From: Thermodesulfobium acidiphilum
Lineage (GTDB): Bacteria > Thermodesulfobiota > Thermodesulfobiia > Thermodesulfobiales > Thermodesulfobiaceae
Length of the DNA: 64,000 nucleotides
Assembly (NCBI RefSeq): GCF_003057965.1
Contig: NZ_CP020921.1
Location: 1,561,001 to 1,625,000 of the forward strand
Direction of reading: 5' to 3'
Position 1 is the first letter of the stretch. Each line of letters starts with the position of its first letter. A model generated the notes under the pieces. The model saw nothing but the letters and a program-made list of their open reading frames with translations, did no database searches and was not told the origin of the DNA. Made by a program: the position numbers and the translations under genes. Below are positions 35,399-43,935 of this stretch, in pieces.

Positions 35399-35440
35399 AT
35401 GCCAAGAGGCGATGGAACAGGACCATTAGGACAGGGACCA
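35399..35440 (+). repeat. 42-bp exact repeat, copy 2
   Basis: Identical to 34925-34966 over 42 bases, then diverging (next codons ATG ACC versus TTA GGT). This suggests a recent duplication or gene conversion of the DUF5320 N-terminus. Confidence 0.9.
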
Positions 35441-35704
35441 ATGACCGGCAGAGGTCTTGGATATTGTTCTGGCAATACTCTACCAGGATTTGCTGCAGCA
35501 GGATATAGGATTGGAAGAGGATTTTTTGGACGTGGTAGAAGATTCTTTTGCAGAGGATTAGGTTGGGTAGGCTTACCAATATACAGTGCATACAATAACC
35601 CACAAGCAGAAAAGAGCTTTTTACAAAATCAACTAAATGCACTTGAAAAAGCTGTAGAAGTTATAAAGGATAGACTAAATTCCATAGAAAAAGAAAAAGA
35701 ATAA
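35399..35704 (+). CDS. DUF5320 domain protein
   Basis: The 101-residue product begins MPRGDGTGPLGQGPMTGRGL, followed by a Gly/Arg/Phe-rich region with two isolated Cys, and ends in a coiled coil (FLQNQLNALEKAVEVIKDRL). DUF5320 proteins regularly accompany NifX-like and MinD-like genes in anaerobes; their function is unknown. The ATG at 35399 follows a full-length AAAGGAGGTGA at correct spacing. Confidence 0.75.
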   Translation: MPRGDGTGPLGQGPMTGRGLGYCSGNTLPGFAAAGYRIGRGFFGRGRRFFCRGLGWVGLPIYSAYNNPQAEKSFLQNQLNALEKAVEVIKDRLNSIEKEKE

Positions 35705-35711
35705 AAATAAG

Positions 35712-35737
35712 TAGGAGAGGACGATTGTCCTCTCCTA
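35712..35737 (+). terminator. Stem-loop between DUF5320 gene and ORP gene
   Basis: TAGGAGAGGAC (35712-35722) pairs perfectly over 11 bp with GTCCTCTCCTA (35727-35737) around a GATT tetraloop. It is followed by TCTTTAGTT, a weak U tract, so it may be a partial terminator or a 3' stabilising stem that sets the ratio between upstream genes and orp. Confidence 0.6.
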
Positions 35738-35787
35738 TCTTTAGTTAGATACACATTAATTATTTAATTTACTATTAGGAGGTAGAT

Positions 35788-36150
35788 ATGAAAGTTGCTT
35801 TTACATCACAAGGAAATAGTTTAGATTCACAATTTGATGAAAGATTTGGAAGAGCAATGTACTTTATAATTTATGATACAGATACCAATGAAACTAAGGT
35901 GTTAGAAAATATGGCAGGGGTAGAATCTGCTCATGGGGCAGGGATTAGTGCCGCTAAAAAGTTAGTCGATGCTAAAGTTGATGCCCTGGTTACGGGTAAT
36001 TGTGGGCCAAATGCCTTTTATGTTTTATCTGAAAACAACATCAAAATCTACCTATCAAATGCAAAAACTGTAAAAGAAGCTATAGAAGAATTTAAAAATA
36101 AAAAACTTGAAATAGCAAGTTCACCCACAAAGGGTGGACATTGGAGATGA
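35788..36150 (+). CDS. Orange protein (ORP)-like NifX family protein
   Basis: The 120-residue protein begins MKVAFTSQGNSLDSQFDERF, with VTGNCGPNAFYVL at about 69-81, matching the NifX/MTH1175 family that includes Desulfovibrio ORP. ORP there carries a Mo-Cu-sulfide cluster and works with MinD-type ATPases encoded nearby, linked to cell division. AGGAGG precedes the ATG. Its stop overlaps the next gene's start (ATGA). A Mo-Cu cofactor here is inference; mobB lies 5 kb away. Confidence 0.8.
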   Translation: MKVAFTSQGNSLDSQFDERFGRAMYFIIYDTDTNETKVLENMAGVESAHGAGISAAKKLVDAKVDALVTGNCGPNAFYVLSENNIKIYLSNAKTVKEAIEEFKNKKLEIASSPTKGGHWR

Positions 36151-37001
36151 CAATAGCTATTGCATCAGGAAAAGGTGGCACAGGCAAAACTACAATTGCA
36201 ACCAACCTTGCAATTGTAGCATCTGAAAAATATGATAGTGTAACTTTATTGGATTGCGATGTAGAAGAACCAAATTCCCATATATTTATAAACGGAAAAA
36301 AAATTAAGGAAGAGGTTGTAAACGTAAGAATTCCTGAGGTTGATGAAAGTCTTTGTACTGAATGCGGAGCATGTAGCAATTTTTGTCAATATAATGCTAT
36401 AGTATCCCTCAAGGGCAAACCAGTTGTTTTCAAAGAAATGTGTCACTCTTGTGGCGGATGTACTCTTGTGTGTCAGCCAAAAGCTATACACGAAGTCGAT
36501 CATAGAATAGGATTGATCAATTTTTATAAATCAGGAAAAATAAATCTCATCGAAGGCCTTTTAGACATTGGAAGCCCATTAAGCCCCCCTTTAATTGGAG
36601 CGGTAAAAGGATATGAAAGTAAAGATACGTTAAATATTATCGATGCCCCTCCAGGAACGTCTTGTCCTGTAATAGAAGCAATAAGGGATGCAGATTATCT
36701 CATTCTTGTAACAGAACCAACTCCCTTTGGCCTAAACGATTTAATTTTAGCAGTTGAAGTATCTCGAAAGTTGAATAAGAAGTTTTCTGTTGCAATAAAT
36801 AGAGTTGGCTCAGGCGATGACAGGGTGCATAAATATTGCAAAAAAGAAAACATCCCAATAATACTAGAAATCCCAGACGACAGGAGAATAGCAGAATTAT
36901 ATTCGAACGGCAAAATTATCTTAGAAAATTTGCCAGAATACAAAAAGTGTTTTGAAGAAGTTTTAGAAAAGATTGGTACGGTGATTCAAAATGGACAATA
37001 A
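36147..37001 (+). CDS. MinD/Mrp-type ATPase with inserted 2[4Fe-4S] ferredoxin domain (1)
   Basis: The 284-residue P-loop ATPase has the deviant Walker A SGKGGTGKTT (7-16) and a ferredoxin insert with CTECGACSNFC (Cys 70, 73, 76, 80) and CHSCGGCTLVC (Cys 99, 102, 105, 109), then DAPPGTSCPV (Walker B region). Paired genes like this flank orp in Desulfovibrio. I start at ATG 36147, overlapping the orp stop, rather than the TTG two codons upstream. It overlaps its partner by 11 bp. Confidence 0.88.
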   Translation: MTIAIASGKGGTGKTTIATNLAIVASEKYDSVTLLDCDVEEPNSHIFINGKKIKEEVVNVRIPEVDESLCTECGACSNFCQYNAIVSLKGKPVVFKEMCHSCGGCTLVCQPKAIHEVDHRIGLINFYKSGKINLIEGLLDIGSPLSPPLIGAVKGYESKDTLNIIDAPPGTSCPVIEAIRDADYLILVTEPTPFGLNDLILAVEVSRKLNKKFSVAINRVGSGDDRVHKYCKKENIPIILEIPDDRRIAELYSNGKIILENLPEYKKCFEEVLEKIGTVIQNGQ

Positions 37002-37866
37002 ACCAAGAGAAATTGTAGTAATAAGTGGAAAAGGCGGAACAGGCAAGACAAGCATTAGCGCTTCTTTAGCTTATCTGTCTAAAGATTGCATAGTCGCAGA
37101 TTGTGATGTAGATGCAGCTGATTTGTATCTTTTACTTAATCCTATTACTGTCGAAAAACATGATTTTTATAGCGGCCACATTGCTAAAATAAACCAGGAA
37201 AAGTGTATAGGATGCGGAACATGTAAGGAGTTATGTAGATTTGATGCCATAAAGAAAAATAATAACAGTAAATTTAGCGTAGAACCAACATCTTGTGAAG
37301 GTTGCAAAGTATGCGTTGAATTTTGTCCTGAAAAGGCGATAGATTTTCTAGAAAGACTTTGTGGAGAGTGGATGAAGTCAGAAACCAGAGTTGGATTTAT
37401 GGTTCATGCAAAATTAGGCATTGCAGCTGAAAATTCTGGTAAACTAGTCTCTTTAATTAGAAATGAAGCAAGAAAACTTGCTCAAGAAAAAGGTAAAAAT
37501 TTGATCATTATTGATGGGCCACCTGGAATAGGATGTCCTGTAATTGCATCTATTACTGGAGCAACTGACGTTTTAGTGGTTACTGAACCAACAATATCGG
37601 GTATTCATGACCTTGAAAGAGTAGTATCACTCGCAAACCACTTCAGAATAAAACCCTATGTAGCAATAAACAAATTTGACCTAAACCCTGAAGTAACAGA
37701 AAAAATTGAAAAAATATCAAATGAGTTGAATGCTCAGGTAGTTGGTAAAATCAGATATGACAAATTAGTCACCAAATCTCAAATAGAAGGAAAAACAATT
37801 GTAGAATCAAATATACCCTCAGCACAAGATATAATTAATATGTGGGAAAGGTTGAAAATTAATTAG
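36991..37866 (+). CDS. MinD/Mrp-type ATPase with inserted 2[4Fe-4S] ferredoxin domain (2)
   Basis: The 291-residue paralogue carries SGKGGTGKTS (12-21), CIGCGTCKELC (Cys 72, 75, 78, 82), CEGCKVCVEFC (Cys 102, 105, 108, 112) and DGPPGIGCPV. The two ATPases probably heterodimerise and insert or transfer a metal cluster to the NifX-type proteins. They overlap by 11 bp, and the regulator gene follows 15 bp later, so all are one transcript. Confidence 0.88.
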   Translation: MDNKPREIVVISGKGGTGKTSISASLAYLSKDCIVADCDVDAADLYLLLNPITVEKHDFYSGHIAKINQEKCIGCGTCKELCRFDAIKKNNNSKFSVEPTSCEGCKVCVEFCPEKAIDFLERLCGEWMKSETRVGFMVHAKLGIAAENSGKLVSLIRNEARKLAQEKGKNLIIIDGPPGIGCPVIASITGATDVLVVTEPTISGIHDLERVVSLANHFRIKPYVAINKFDLNPEVTEKIEKISNELNAQVVGKIRYDKLVTKSQIEGKTIVESNIPSAQDIINMWERLKIN

Positions 37867-37881
37867 TTTGAAGGAGTTGTA

Positions 37882-39129
37882 TTGAAAAACGTCATAGCCC
37901 TTTTTGATATAGATAATATAAATATTTCAGAGGTCAGCACTTTATTATTAGACAACGTAAATGATGGAATATATGCAGTCGATATAGATTTTAAAATAAT
38001 CTTTTTTAACAAAGCAGCTGAACATATCACTGGAGTAACAAAGGAAGAGGCAATAAGCAAAAGGTGCTATGACGTTTTTAGATCGAATATGTGTTTAAAC
38101 AACTGCCCAATAAAGGAAGCTCTTGAAAAGGGTAGCTGTACCAAAAGGCACGGTTATATAATAGATTCTTCTGGGAACAAAGTTTTTATCAGCGTTTCAA
38201 ATGTTTTGATAAAAAATTTATCCAATGAAATAGTAAGTGTGGCACAAGTATTTAGAGATCAATCTGAAATAATGGCTTTAAGAGAAGAAATCCTTAAAGT
38301 CGAAGAAAATTTTTGTTTTACAAGTAAAAATTTACAAATGCAAAAGAACTTTTCTCTCCTAAAAACCGCTTTACCTAATATAAATAAAATCTATATTATT
38401 GGCGAAAAGGGAACAGGCAAAAGCAACCTTGTAAAGTGGATCTTAAAAAACAAAAATATTAAAAATTTTTCGGAATTTTCTTTAAAAACAATTAAAGAAC
38501 TAAATCTGGAAAGAATTTTTTCAGATTTTGATGCAATCCATATAAAAGACTTAGACTTCATAACTAAAGAATTTAAAATAAAGTTATCAAATTTTCTTAA
38601 AAATTTAAGCAATATTAATAATAAGCTTATAATCTTTTCGTCTTCTAAAGATTATTTCCCAAGAGATGAATTTTATTTCAATATTAATGAATTCAAATTT
38701 GAAATAATACCGTTGAGATTTCGCAAAGAAGATATTATGTTTTGCGCTGAAAGCTTTCTGTTTCATTTTAGTAAAATCTACGACAAAAATATTTCAGGCT
38801 TCACTCAAGAAGCAATAAATGCTCTTATTAGTTATGAATTTCCTGAAAACATAGAAGAGCTTAGAAATATCATTGAGAGAGCAGTTCTTATTTGCTCAGA
38901 AGAAAGAATTGATGTAAGTCATTTGCCAGAAACTTTGCAAAAAGAAGTTAATATAAAAGAAGGAATAATTAGTAAAGAAAAAGAAATTATATTAAGCGCT
39001 CTCAAAAAAAATAATTTTAATAGGGACTTAACCGCAAAAGAACTCGGGCTTACAAGAAGTACTTTTTTTAGAAAACTAAAAAAATTAAAAATTGAAGTAC
39101 CAAAATCCAAAAGATCCAGAAAAAATTAA
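37882..39129 (+). CDS. PAS-AAA+-Fis regulator with degenerate AAA+ domain
   Basis: The 415-residue protein has a PAS domain (about 22-128) with the cysteine pattern C62, C71, C75, C86, an AAA+ domain with Walker A GEKGTGK (174-180), RFRKEDIMFCAESFL and FPENIEELRNIIERAV (319-335), and a Fis-type helix-turn-helix (370-405). This is the architecture of bacterial enhancer-binding proteins such as the regulator of the Desulfovibrio orp genes. The GAFTGA loop that contacts sigma-54 is missing, the Walker B segment is not the usual GGTLFLDE, and the Walker A to RxEDI distance is about 30 residues short. It probably controls transcription without sigma-54. It starts at TTG after AAGGAG. Confidence 0.8.
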   Translation: MKNVIALFDIDNINISEVSTLLLDNVNDGIYAVDIDFKIIFFNKAAEHITGVTKEEAISKRCYDVFRSNMCLNNCPIKEALEKGSCTKRHGYIIDSSGNKVFISVSNVLIKNLSNEIVSVAQVFRDQSEIMALREEILKVEENFCFTSKNLQMQKNFSLLKTALPNINKIYIIGEKGTGKSNLVKWILKNKNIKNFSEFSLKTIKELNLERIFSDFDAIHIKDLDFITKEFKIKLSNFLKNLSNINNKLIIFSSSKDYFPRDEFYFNINEFKFEIIPLRFRKEDIMFCAESFLFHFSKIYDKNISGFTQEAINALISYEFPENIEELRNIIERAVLICSEERIDVSHLPETLQKEVNIKEGIISKEKEIILSALKKNNFNRDLTAKELGLTRSTFFRKLKKLKIEVPKSKRSRKN

Positions 39130-39181
39130 ATTATTTACACATCTTTCAAAGACTACAAATTTTGTGCTAAAATAATTAGTT

Positions 39182-39637
39182 ATGAGGAAACTAATATTTC
39201 TAACTATACTGTTTTTGGTTTTAGCTCAAACGAAAGCCATGGCGATGTCTATAAGCGTGAGCCAGGGCGATCCTGAAAGTTCATACCCCATTCCTTATAG
39301 CACTTATCCTTTTACACAAACACTTTTCTTTCATACAATCCAAAACCTAACTGCAAATCAAATTAGAGTATACATATATCTTGATTATCCGCTAGGAATA
39401 AAAGCCACAGCTACTACCACAAACAATCAAGTCCTTCCAAAGGAAGGCGGTTTTTATTATATTGACATCCCTCCAAAACTCTCAGCTATTATAAGAATAA
39501 AGGTTGATTCTTCAGGTCTAACGAATGAATATGCAATAGAATCTATTTATACTACGAATATTGACCAGGATATTATAAAGCGAATAGACTATTTACTTGT
39601 AGAAAAACCAGCAGAATTAGATAGTGGTATGTTGTAA
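39182..39637 (+). CDS. Exported protein of unknown function
   Basis: A 151-residue protein with a Sec signal peptide at 1-21 (RKLIFLTILFLVLAQTKAMA) and a mature part rich in beta-prone Tyr/Thr/Pro stretches, without cysteines. I do not recognise it. It directly abuts the LpxB-like gene (no gap), suggesting an envelope role. The codon spectrum resembles its neighbours. Confidence 0.6.
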   Translation: MRKLIFLTILFLVLAQTKAMAMSISVSQGDPESSYPIPYSTYPFTQTLFFHTIQNLTANQIRVYIYLDYPLGIKATATTTNNQVLPKEGGFYYIDIPPKLSAIIRIKVDSSGLTNEYAIESIYTTNIDQDIIKRIDYLLVEKPAELDSGML

Positions 39638-40777
39638 TTGCTAAAGATAGCAATTTTTACAGCCGAGCGTTCGGCAGAAGAAATTTCTTTAAATCTTCTT
39701 AGATCGATTGAAAAAATTCAGCCATTCAAGCTGTATGCTGCTTCTTCTAGCTTTCTTGCTGAAAATATAGATTGTGAAACAATTTATGACACAAGTAATC
39801 TTAGCGCTATTGGTCTGGTAAAATCTCTTCAAAAAACTTTATTAGTTGCAAATTACATTAGAACAATAACTGAAAAGATTAAAGAAATAAATCCAGATAT
39901 CCTTATATTTGTTGACTTCGGAGGAACAAACGTTAGGCTTGCAAAAAAATTAAGATCTATCGGGATAAAGTCACCATTTGTATATCTTTTCCCTCCTGGC
40001 CCATGGGGTAAGACTCAAGAGGAAATGAATAATATTGCACAACCTTTCGACCTATTTCTTGTACCATATAAATTTTATCTCGATGTATACAAAAATACAG
40101 GAAAAAAAACTTTCTTAGTAAAGAATCCTATCATAGATGATAATAATAAAATTTTTCCCGTCAGATCGCTTTCCTTTGGTAAAGGAAAAGTTAATATTGG
40201 CATATTTCCAGGAAGTAGAGCTCAAGAAGTAGACTGGATTTTACCATTTGTCTTAGATGAATGCCTACAAAAACAAAACGATTTTACTTTCAATATAATT
40301 CCATTTGGACCTTTAGAAAAAAACATATTTAAAATTCTAATTTCAAAAAGGATAAACGTAGAAGAAAGGACAATAAAAAGCATTGAAGCAGCAATTGTAA
40401 CCTCTGGGACAATGGTCTTAAGAATTTTAAAGGAAAGGATACCGTTCATAGGAGTATATAGAATACATCCATGGGACTTTTTCTTCTATAAGAAAAAACT
40501 TGAAAAATCAAATCAAGTATTTATACCTCCAAAATACAACGAAAAGAGAATATGTTTTCTCTTACCAAACATTTTATTAGGAAAAAATATATTTCCTGAA
40601 GTTCTATTTCCCTACGAAAAGATGTGGGATAAAGTAGAATACGTTCTAAAAAATCAAAGTACACTTCTTAGCGCGGCTGAAAAAATTATGATTGAGCTAA
40701 GCGATGAATCATATCAAAAAGATCTGGGTAATATTATTTTCACAAACATAAACATTAGACCTCAGCCATTATTTTAG
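39638..40777 (+). CDS. LpxB-like glycosyltransferase
   Basis: The 379-residue GT-B protein resembles lipid-A-disaccharide synthase: IAIFTAERSAEEISLNLLRS at the start where LpxB has GExSGD, FVDFGGTNVRLAKKL, then IGIFPGSRAQEVDWILPFVL, VTSGTMVLRILKERIPFIGVYR and LLPNILLGKNIFPEVL. The N-terminal GEASGD motif is replaced by TAERSAE, so activity may differ from true LpxB. It starts at TTG right after the preceding stop. Its 3' end overlaps the convergent nfi gene by 23 bp. Confidence 0.7.
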   Translation: MLKIAIFTAERSAEEISLNLLRSIEKIQPFKLYAASSSFLAENIDCETIYDTSNLSAIGLVKSLQKTLLVANYIRTITEKIKEINPDILIFVDFGGTNVRLAKKLRSIGIKSPFVYLFPPGPWGKTQEEMNNIAQPFDLFLVPYKFYLDVYKNTGKKTFLVKNPIIDDNNKIFPVRSLSFGKGKVNIGIFPGSRAQEVDWILPFVLDECLQKQNDFTFNIIPFGPLEKNIFKILISKRINVEERTIKSIEAAIVTSGTMVLRILKERIPFIGVYRIHPWDFFFYKKKLEKSNQVFIPPKYNEKRICFLLPNILLGKNIFPEVLFPYEKMWDKVEYVLKNQSTLLSAAEKIMIELSDESYQKDLGNIIFTNINIRPQPLF

Positions 40778-41441
40778 AAAGTTTATCTGCAATTTTTAAG
40801 GGTTCGGGTATTCTTGAAAACGAACACTTGAGAGTTATTTCTATTGCATTGGTCAAATTAATCATATTTCCAACAGAAACATAGACAGGAGATACATTAT
40901 CTTGTGTTCTCAAAACTGCTCCTATAGTTTCATTTTTGTCAACAAGTGCGACAAAGCTGCCCTTCTTGGGACCAAGCTCACCTAATTCTTTCCCAAAAAG
41001 CCTAGACTTAGCACAACCGAAGGTTGGCTTTTTTAGAATATAGCCAATGTGACAGGCAAGACCTGCCCTTCTCGGATGTGCTATTCCCTGACCGTCAACC
41101 ATTACAACATCAAAATCAACTGTAATATCTCTCATAGCAGCAATCAACGGCTTCACTTCTCTGAAAGCAAGAAAACCCGGAATGTATGGAAATCTTACAG
41201 CACACCTTGAAACGCTTGTTTGAATAATTTCTTTATCCTTTAAACTAAAAACCACTGCGCTTGCTTTAGAAAGATTGTTTTTATAAGAAACGTCTAAACC
41301 AAGTATTTTTATATCATTAGAGATATTAAAATCACAAAAACTTAACATCTTTCTTAAATTATTTTGAAATTCCTTTGCTTCAGAAACTGACATAAGTTCA
41401 AGCTTTATAGCTTCTTGATACAAAAGTTCATACTTTTCCAT
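40755..41441 (-). CDS. nfi: Endonuclease V
   Basis: The 228-residue enzyme has the metal-site Asp in ILGLDVSY, the strand-separating PYIPGFLAFRE wedge and VDGQGIAHPRRAGLACHIG with the second catalytic Asp. It cleaves next to deoxyinosine produced by adenine deamination, a need at high temperature. It overlaps the LpxB-like gene tail-to-tail by 23 bp and precedes nothing in operon on its own strand except mobB upstream (18-bp gap). Confidence 0.9.
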   Translation of the reverse strand: MEKYELLYQEAIKLELMSVSEAKEFQNNLRKMLSFCDFNISNDIKILGLDVSYKNNLSKASAVVFSLKDKEIIQTSVSRCAVRFPYIPGFLAFREVKPLIAAMRDITVDFDVVMVDGQGIAHPRRAGLACHIGYILKKPTFGCAKSRLFGKELGELGPKKGSFVALVDKNETIGAVLRTQDNVSPVYVSVGNMINLTNAIEITLKCSFSRIPEPLKIADKLSKIMAEV

Positions 41442-41458
41442 CTTGAAATTATCAAGTT

Positions 41459-42097
41459 TTATATTCTAATTTTCAAATCAACAGACCTTATGTTCGGATC
41501 TATGTCATGCAATGTGCTTATCAAAGCAATATTAACTTCTTTTATAACTTTCTCGACAAAAGATCCTAACTCTACCTCTTCGCCATTTACCCAAAGAGCA
41601 CATTCAACTCTTCTAAATTTAATAAATTTTTCTTCAATAAAATCAGCAATCGGGACAGGATCGTCAATGGGAAACTGTGGCACAGCCTCAGAAGTAAATT
41701 CATCAGTTACCAGTGCTACAATTTCGTTTGGTTTACACAGAGGTTCTATACCTTTTCTTCTTATTTCAATTCTCTTTTTGCCTTCTTTTTTATATCCTTC
41801 AGTAAATAAAATATCTACTCCTTCAAAAAATTTCGCAACTTCTTCAAGAGTAAGCTCTTTTGAGACTTTTTGAATAATTGCCATCTTTTCAGAATGAGAG
41901 ATCCCAACCGACCAGGCCCCTGCCTTTGCCATCCTCCACGTATCTTTACCTTCTTTGTCCATTTCAAAGCCATGGACATCGTGTTTTAAAACTCCTACCT
42001 TATAACCTCTTTTTGTGATTTCAGAAATTAATTTTTCAAGAAAGGTAGTTTTTCCAGAATTGCTTTTTCCTACAAAGCTAATAATTTCAAACAGCAT
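41459..42097 (-). CDS. mobB: Molybdopterin-guanine dinucleotide biosynthesis protein MobB
   Basis: The 212-residue P-loop GTPase has Walker A GKSNSGKTT at its start, LKHDVHGFEMDKEGKDTWRM and AGAWSVGIS, all MobB landmarks, plus TEGYKKEGKKRIEIRR. MobB assists guanylation of molybdopterin for bis-MGD enzymes such as formate dehydrogenase. There is an extra C-terminal 50 residues beyond the usual 170. It lies upstream of nfi on the same strand. Confidence 0.88.
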   Translation of the reverse strand: MLFEIISFVGKSNSGKTTFLEKLISEITKRGYKVGVLKHDVHGFEMDKEGKDTWRMAKAGAWSVGISHSEKMAIIQKVSKELTLEEVAKFFEGVDILFTEGYKKEGKKRIEIRRKGIEPLCKPNEIVALVTDEFTSEAVPQFPIDDPVPIADFIEEKFIKFRRVECALWVNGEEVELGSFVEKVIKEVNIALISTLHDIDPNIRSVDLKIRI

Positions 42098-42114
42098 TTT
42101 ACCTCCCTAATTAA

Positions 42115-43086
42115 CTAAATTATGTCAAAAACTAATCTGGAAGAAAGCTTAAAAGCCTCATTAAAAAGCTCAAATTGAGCACTTCTGTCAAGTCTTGAAT
42201 CAAAAAATACAAAGAATTTTGCTTCATTCTTCAACAAAAAAGCCATCACACTTATTTGATCATCAATTAAAAGCATATTTTGTAACTTCCCAAAATCTAG
42301 CCTTAAAAGAGAGTCTTTTACCATCTTTGATAAAGAATCTAAAATTAGTGCCTTCACCTGACTATTCTCAAAAAAGTTTCTTTCAGACAAAATCACACCA
42401 TCCTTATCAACCAAAATATATCCACACGAACCAACCAGACTATCCGCATAATGAGAAAAGCCAGAAATGCTTAAAGGAAGTTGTATATTTTCAAAAACTT
42501 CAGTCTTAGAAGTGTTAGATAAATCATATTTTAGATTATTCAATGGTTCATCAGGAATATCTATACTTTTGTCGATATCTAAAGTCGCAGGTTCTTTAAT
42601 ATTAGAGTTAACATTCTTTCTTTTATTAAAACTGCCCCCTAAAAGACCTGTAGCAAATGGTAACAAAACTGAGGAAATAATCATAAAGGGTCCAAATTCA
42701 ATCTCAAATCCCTTATACGGAAACACTCCTATTAAAGAAGAAAAATAAAATAATATAATGTCTAAAATTAACGATGATATAACTAATATCAGAATTTTAT
42801 AAATTGGGCTTATTTTCAAAACTACTGAAAAAATTAAAGAATAAATTATATAAAATACAAAAAGCCATATAAAAACTGATGTTCTAAAGGGTAAAAGACC
42901 ATAAAAAGAGTCAAAAAAAGCTGAAATTGTTACAAAAAAGAATAACAAAGATGCTTCAAAAATATTAAACCAAGAATCTTTAACCGAAAAAATTGAAAAA
43001 AATTTAGCTTTTAATTTTTGTTTTCCTTTCAAATTATCATTTTTTCCATCTATATCATGATTGACTTCTATGAAATCATCATCCAA
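42115..43086 (-). CDS. Membrane protein with C-terminal roadblock/LC7-like domain
   Basis: The 323-residue protein has a charged N-terminus, four hydrophobic segments at about 44-62, 70-90, 96-120 and 131-150, a polar linker, and a cytoplasmic C-terminal domain (205-323) with the roadblock pattern VGSCGYILVDKDGVILSERN and FFVFFDSRLDRSAQFELFNE. Roadblock proteins regulate small GTPases such as MglA; none is encoded nearby. A membrane anchor for a polarity or motility switch is possible. It starts at TTG after GGAGG. It is upstream of mobB by 17 bp. Confidence 0.5.
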   Translation of the reverse strand: MDDDFIEVNHDIDGKNDNLKGKQKLKAKFFSIFSVKDSWFNIFEASLLFFFVTISAFFDSFYGLLPFRTSVFIWLFVFYIIYSLIFSVVLKISPIYKILILVISSLILDIILFYFSSLIGVFPYKGFEIEFGPFMIISSVLLPFATGLLGGSFNKRKNVNSNIKEPATLDIDKSIDIPDEPLNNLKYDLSNTSKTEVFENIQLPLSISGFSHYADSLVGSCGYILVDKDGVILSERNFFENSQVKALILDSLSKMVKDSLLRLDFGKLQNMLLIDDQISVMAFLLKNEAKFFVFFDSRLDRSAQFELFNEAFKLSSRLVFDII

Positions 43087-43128
43087 TTTTATACCTCCAA
43101 AAAATATACTGAAAATCCTCGACCTAAC

Positions 43129-43935
43129 CTATTTAGATCTGACCCTCTTCAACAATTCATCTTTCATATCCTCAATTGGGGGACTAACCTTAAAGATCAA
43201 TTCAAATGCCTTAACGCCTTGATATAAAAGCATATCAATCCCAGATATTACAAAAGCTCCAAACTTTCTTGCCTCTGTTAAAAAGGGGGTATATTCAGGT
43301 ACATAAACCATATCAAAAAAAACTTTACCACTGATATCAAAATTCTTGGGAAAGGGAGGCATACCTATAGAATTCTTTCCTAAAGGTGTAGCATTGACCA
43401 ATACATCAAAATATGGTAAATCCTCGCTCCAAATTAAGGTATCAACTCCATATAATTTTGATAGATCTTTTATTTTTTCAGGGCTTCTACCCATCACCCA
43501 AACACTTGCACCTTCCTTGAGGAAAAAATATATCGCAGCCTTTGCTACCCCCCCGCTCCCAAAAATTCCTACTACTTTATTTTTCAAATCATAATTAATG
43601 TTTTCAAAAGATTCCTTTATCCCATAAATATCAGTATTATAACCACACCACTTATTGTCAACCAGAACAATGGTATTAAGCGCTCTCGCTCCAATAGCAT
43701 CGTTATCAACCCAATCGATCAAATCCATGATTGTTTCTTTATATGGAATAGTTACGTTAAATCCTAAAGCCCCCACATCAATCATCACTTTTAAAAAATC
43801 GAACAAATTTTCCTTCTCAAGATCGAACAATAAATATACCGCATCAATGCCTAATTTTTCTAATGCTCTATTGTGCATTGCAGGGGATAGCGAGTAAGAA
43901 ATATCTTTTCCTATTAGACCGCTAATTCTTTTCAT
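43129..43935 (-). CDS. aroE: Shikimate dehydrogenase
   Basis: The enzyme (about 268 residues from ATG 43935) shows SYSLSPAMHNRALEKLGID, FNVTIPYKETIMDLIDWVD, NTIVLVDNKWCGYNTDIYG and the Rossmann motif GIFGSGGVAKAAIYFFLKEG; NATPLG completes the site. It reduces 3-dehydroshikimate with NADPH. It is the last of aroC-aroK-aroB-aroE, overlapping aroB. Confidence 0.94.
   Translation of the reverse strand: MKRISGLIGKDISYSLSPAMHNRALEKLGIDAVYLLFDLEKENLFDFLKVMIDVGALGFNVTIPYKETIMDLIDWVDNDAIGARALNTIVLVDNKWCGYNTDIYGIKESFENINYDLKNKVVGIFGSGGVAKAAIYFFLKEGASVWVMGRSPEKIKDLSKLYGVDTLIWSEDLPYFDVLVNATPLGKNSIGMPPFPKNFDISGKVFFDMVYVPEYTPFLTEARKFGAFVISGIDMLLYQGVKAFELIFKVSPPIEDMKDELLKRVRSK

Noticed and set aside
35712-35737. 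Riboswitch before the ORP gene
   Set aside because: Only a single simple stem-loop is present and no known aptamer consensus is recognisable.
39182-39637. Lipoprotein
   Set aside because: There is a Sec-type signal but no cysteine lipobox at the cleavage region.
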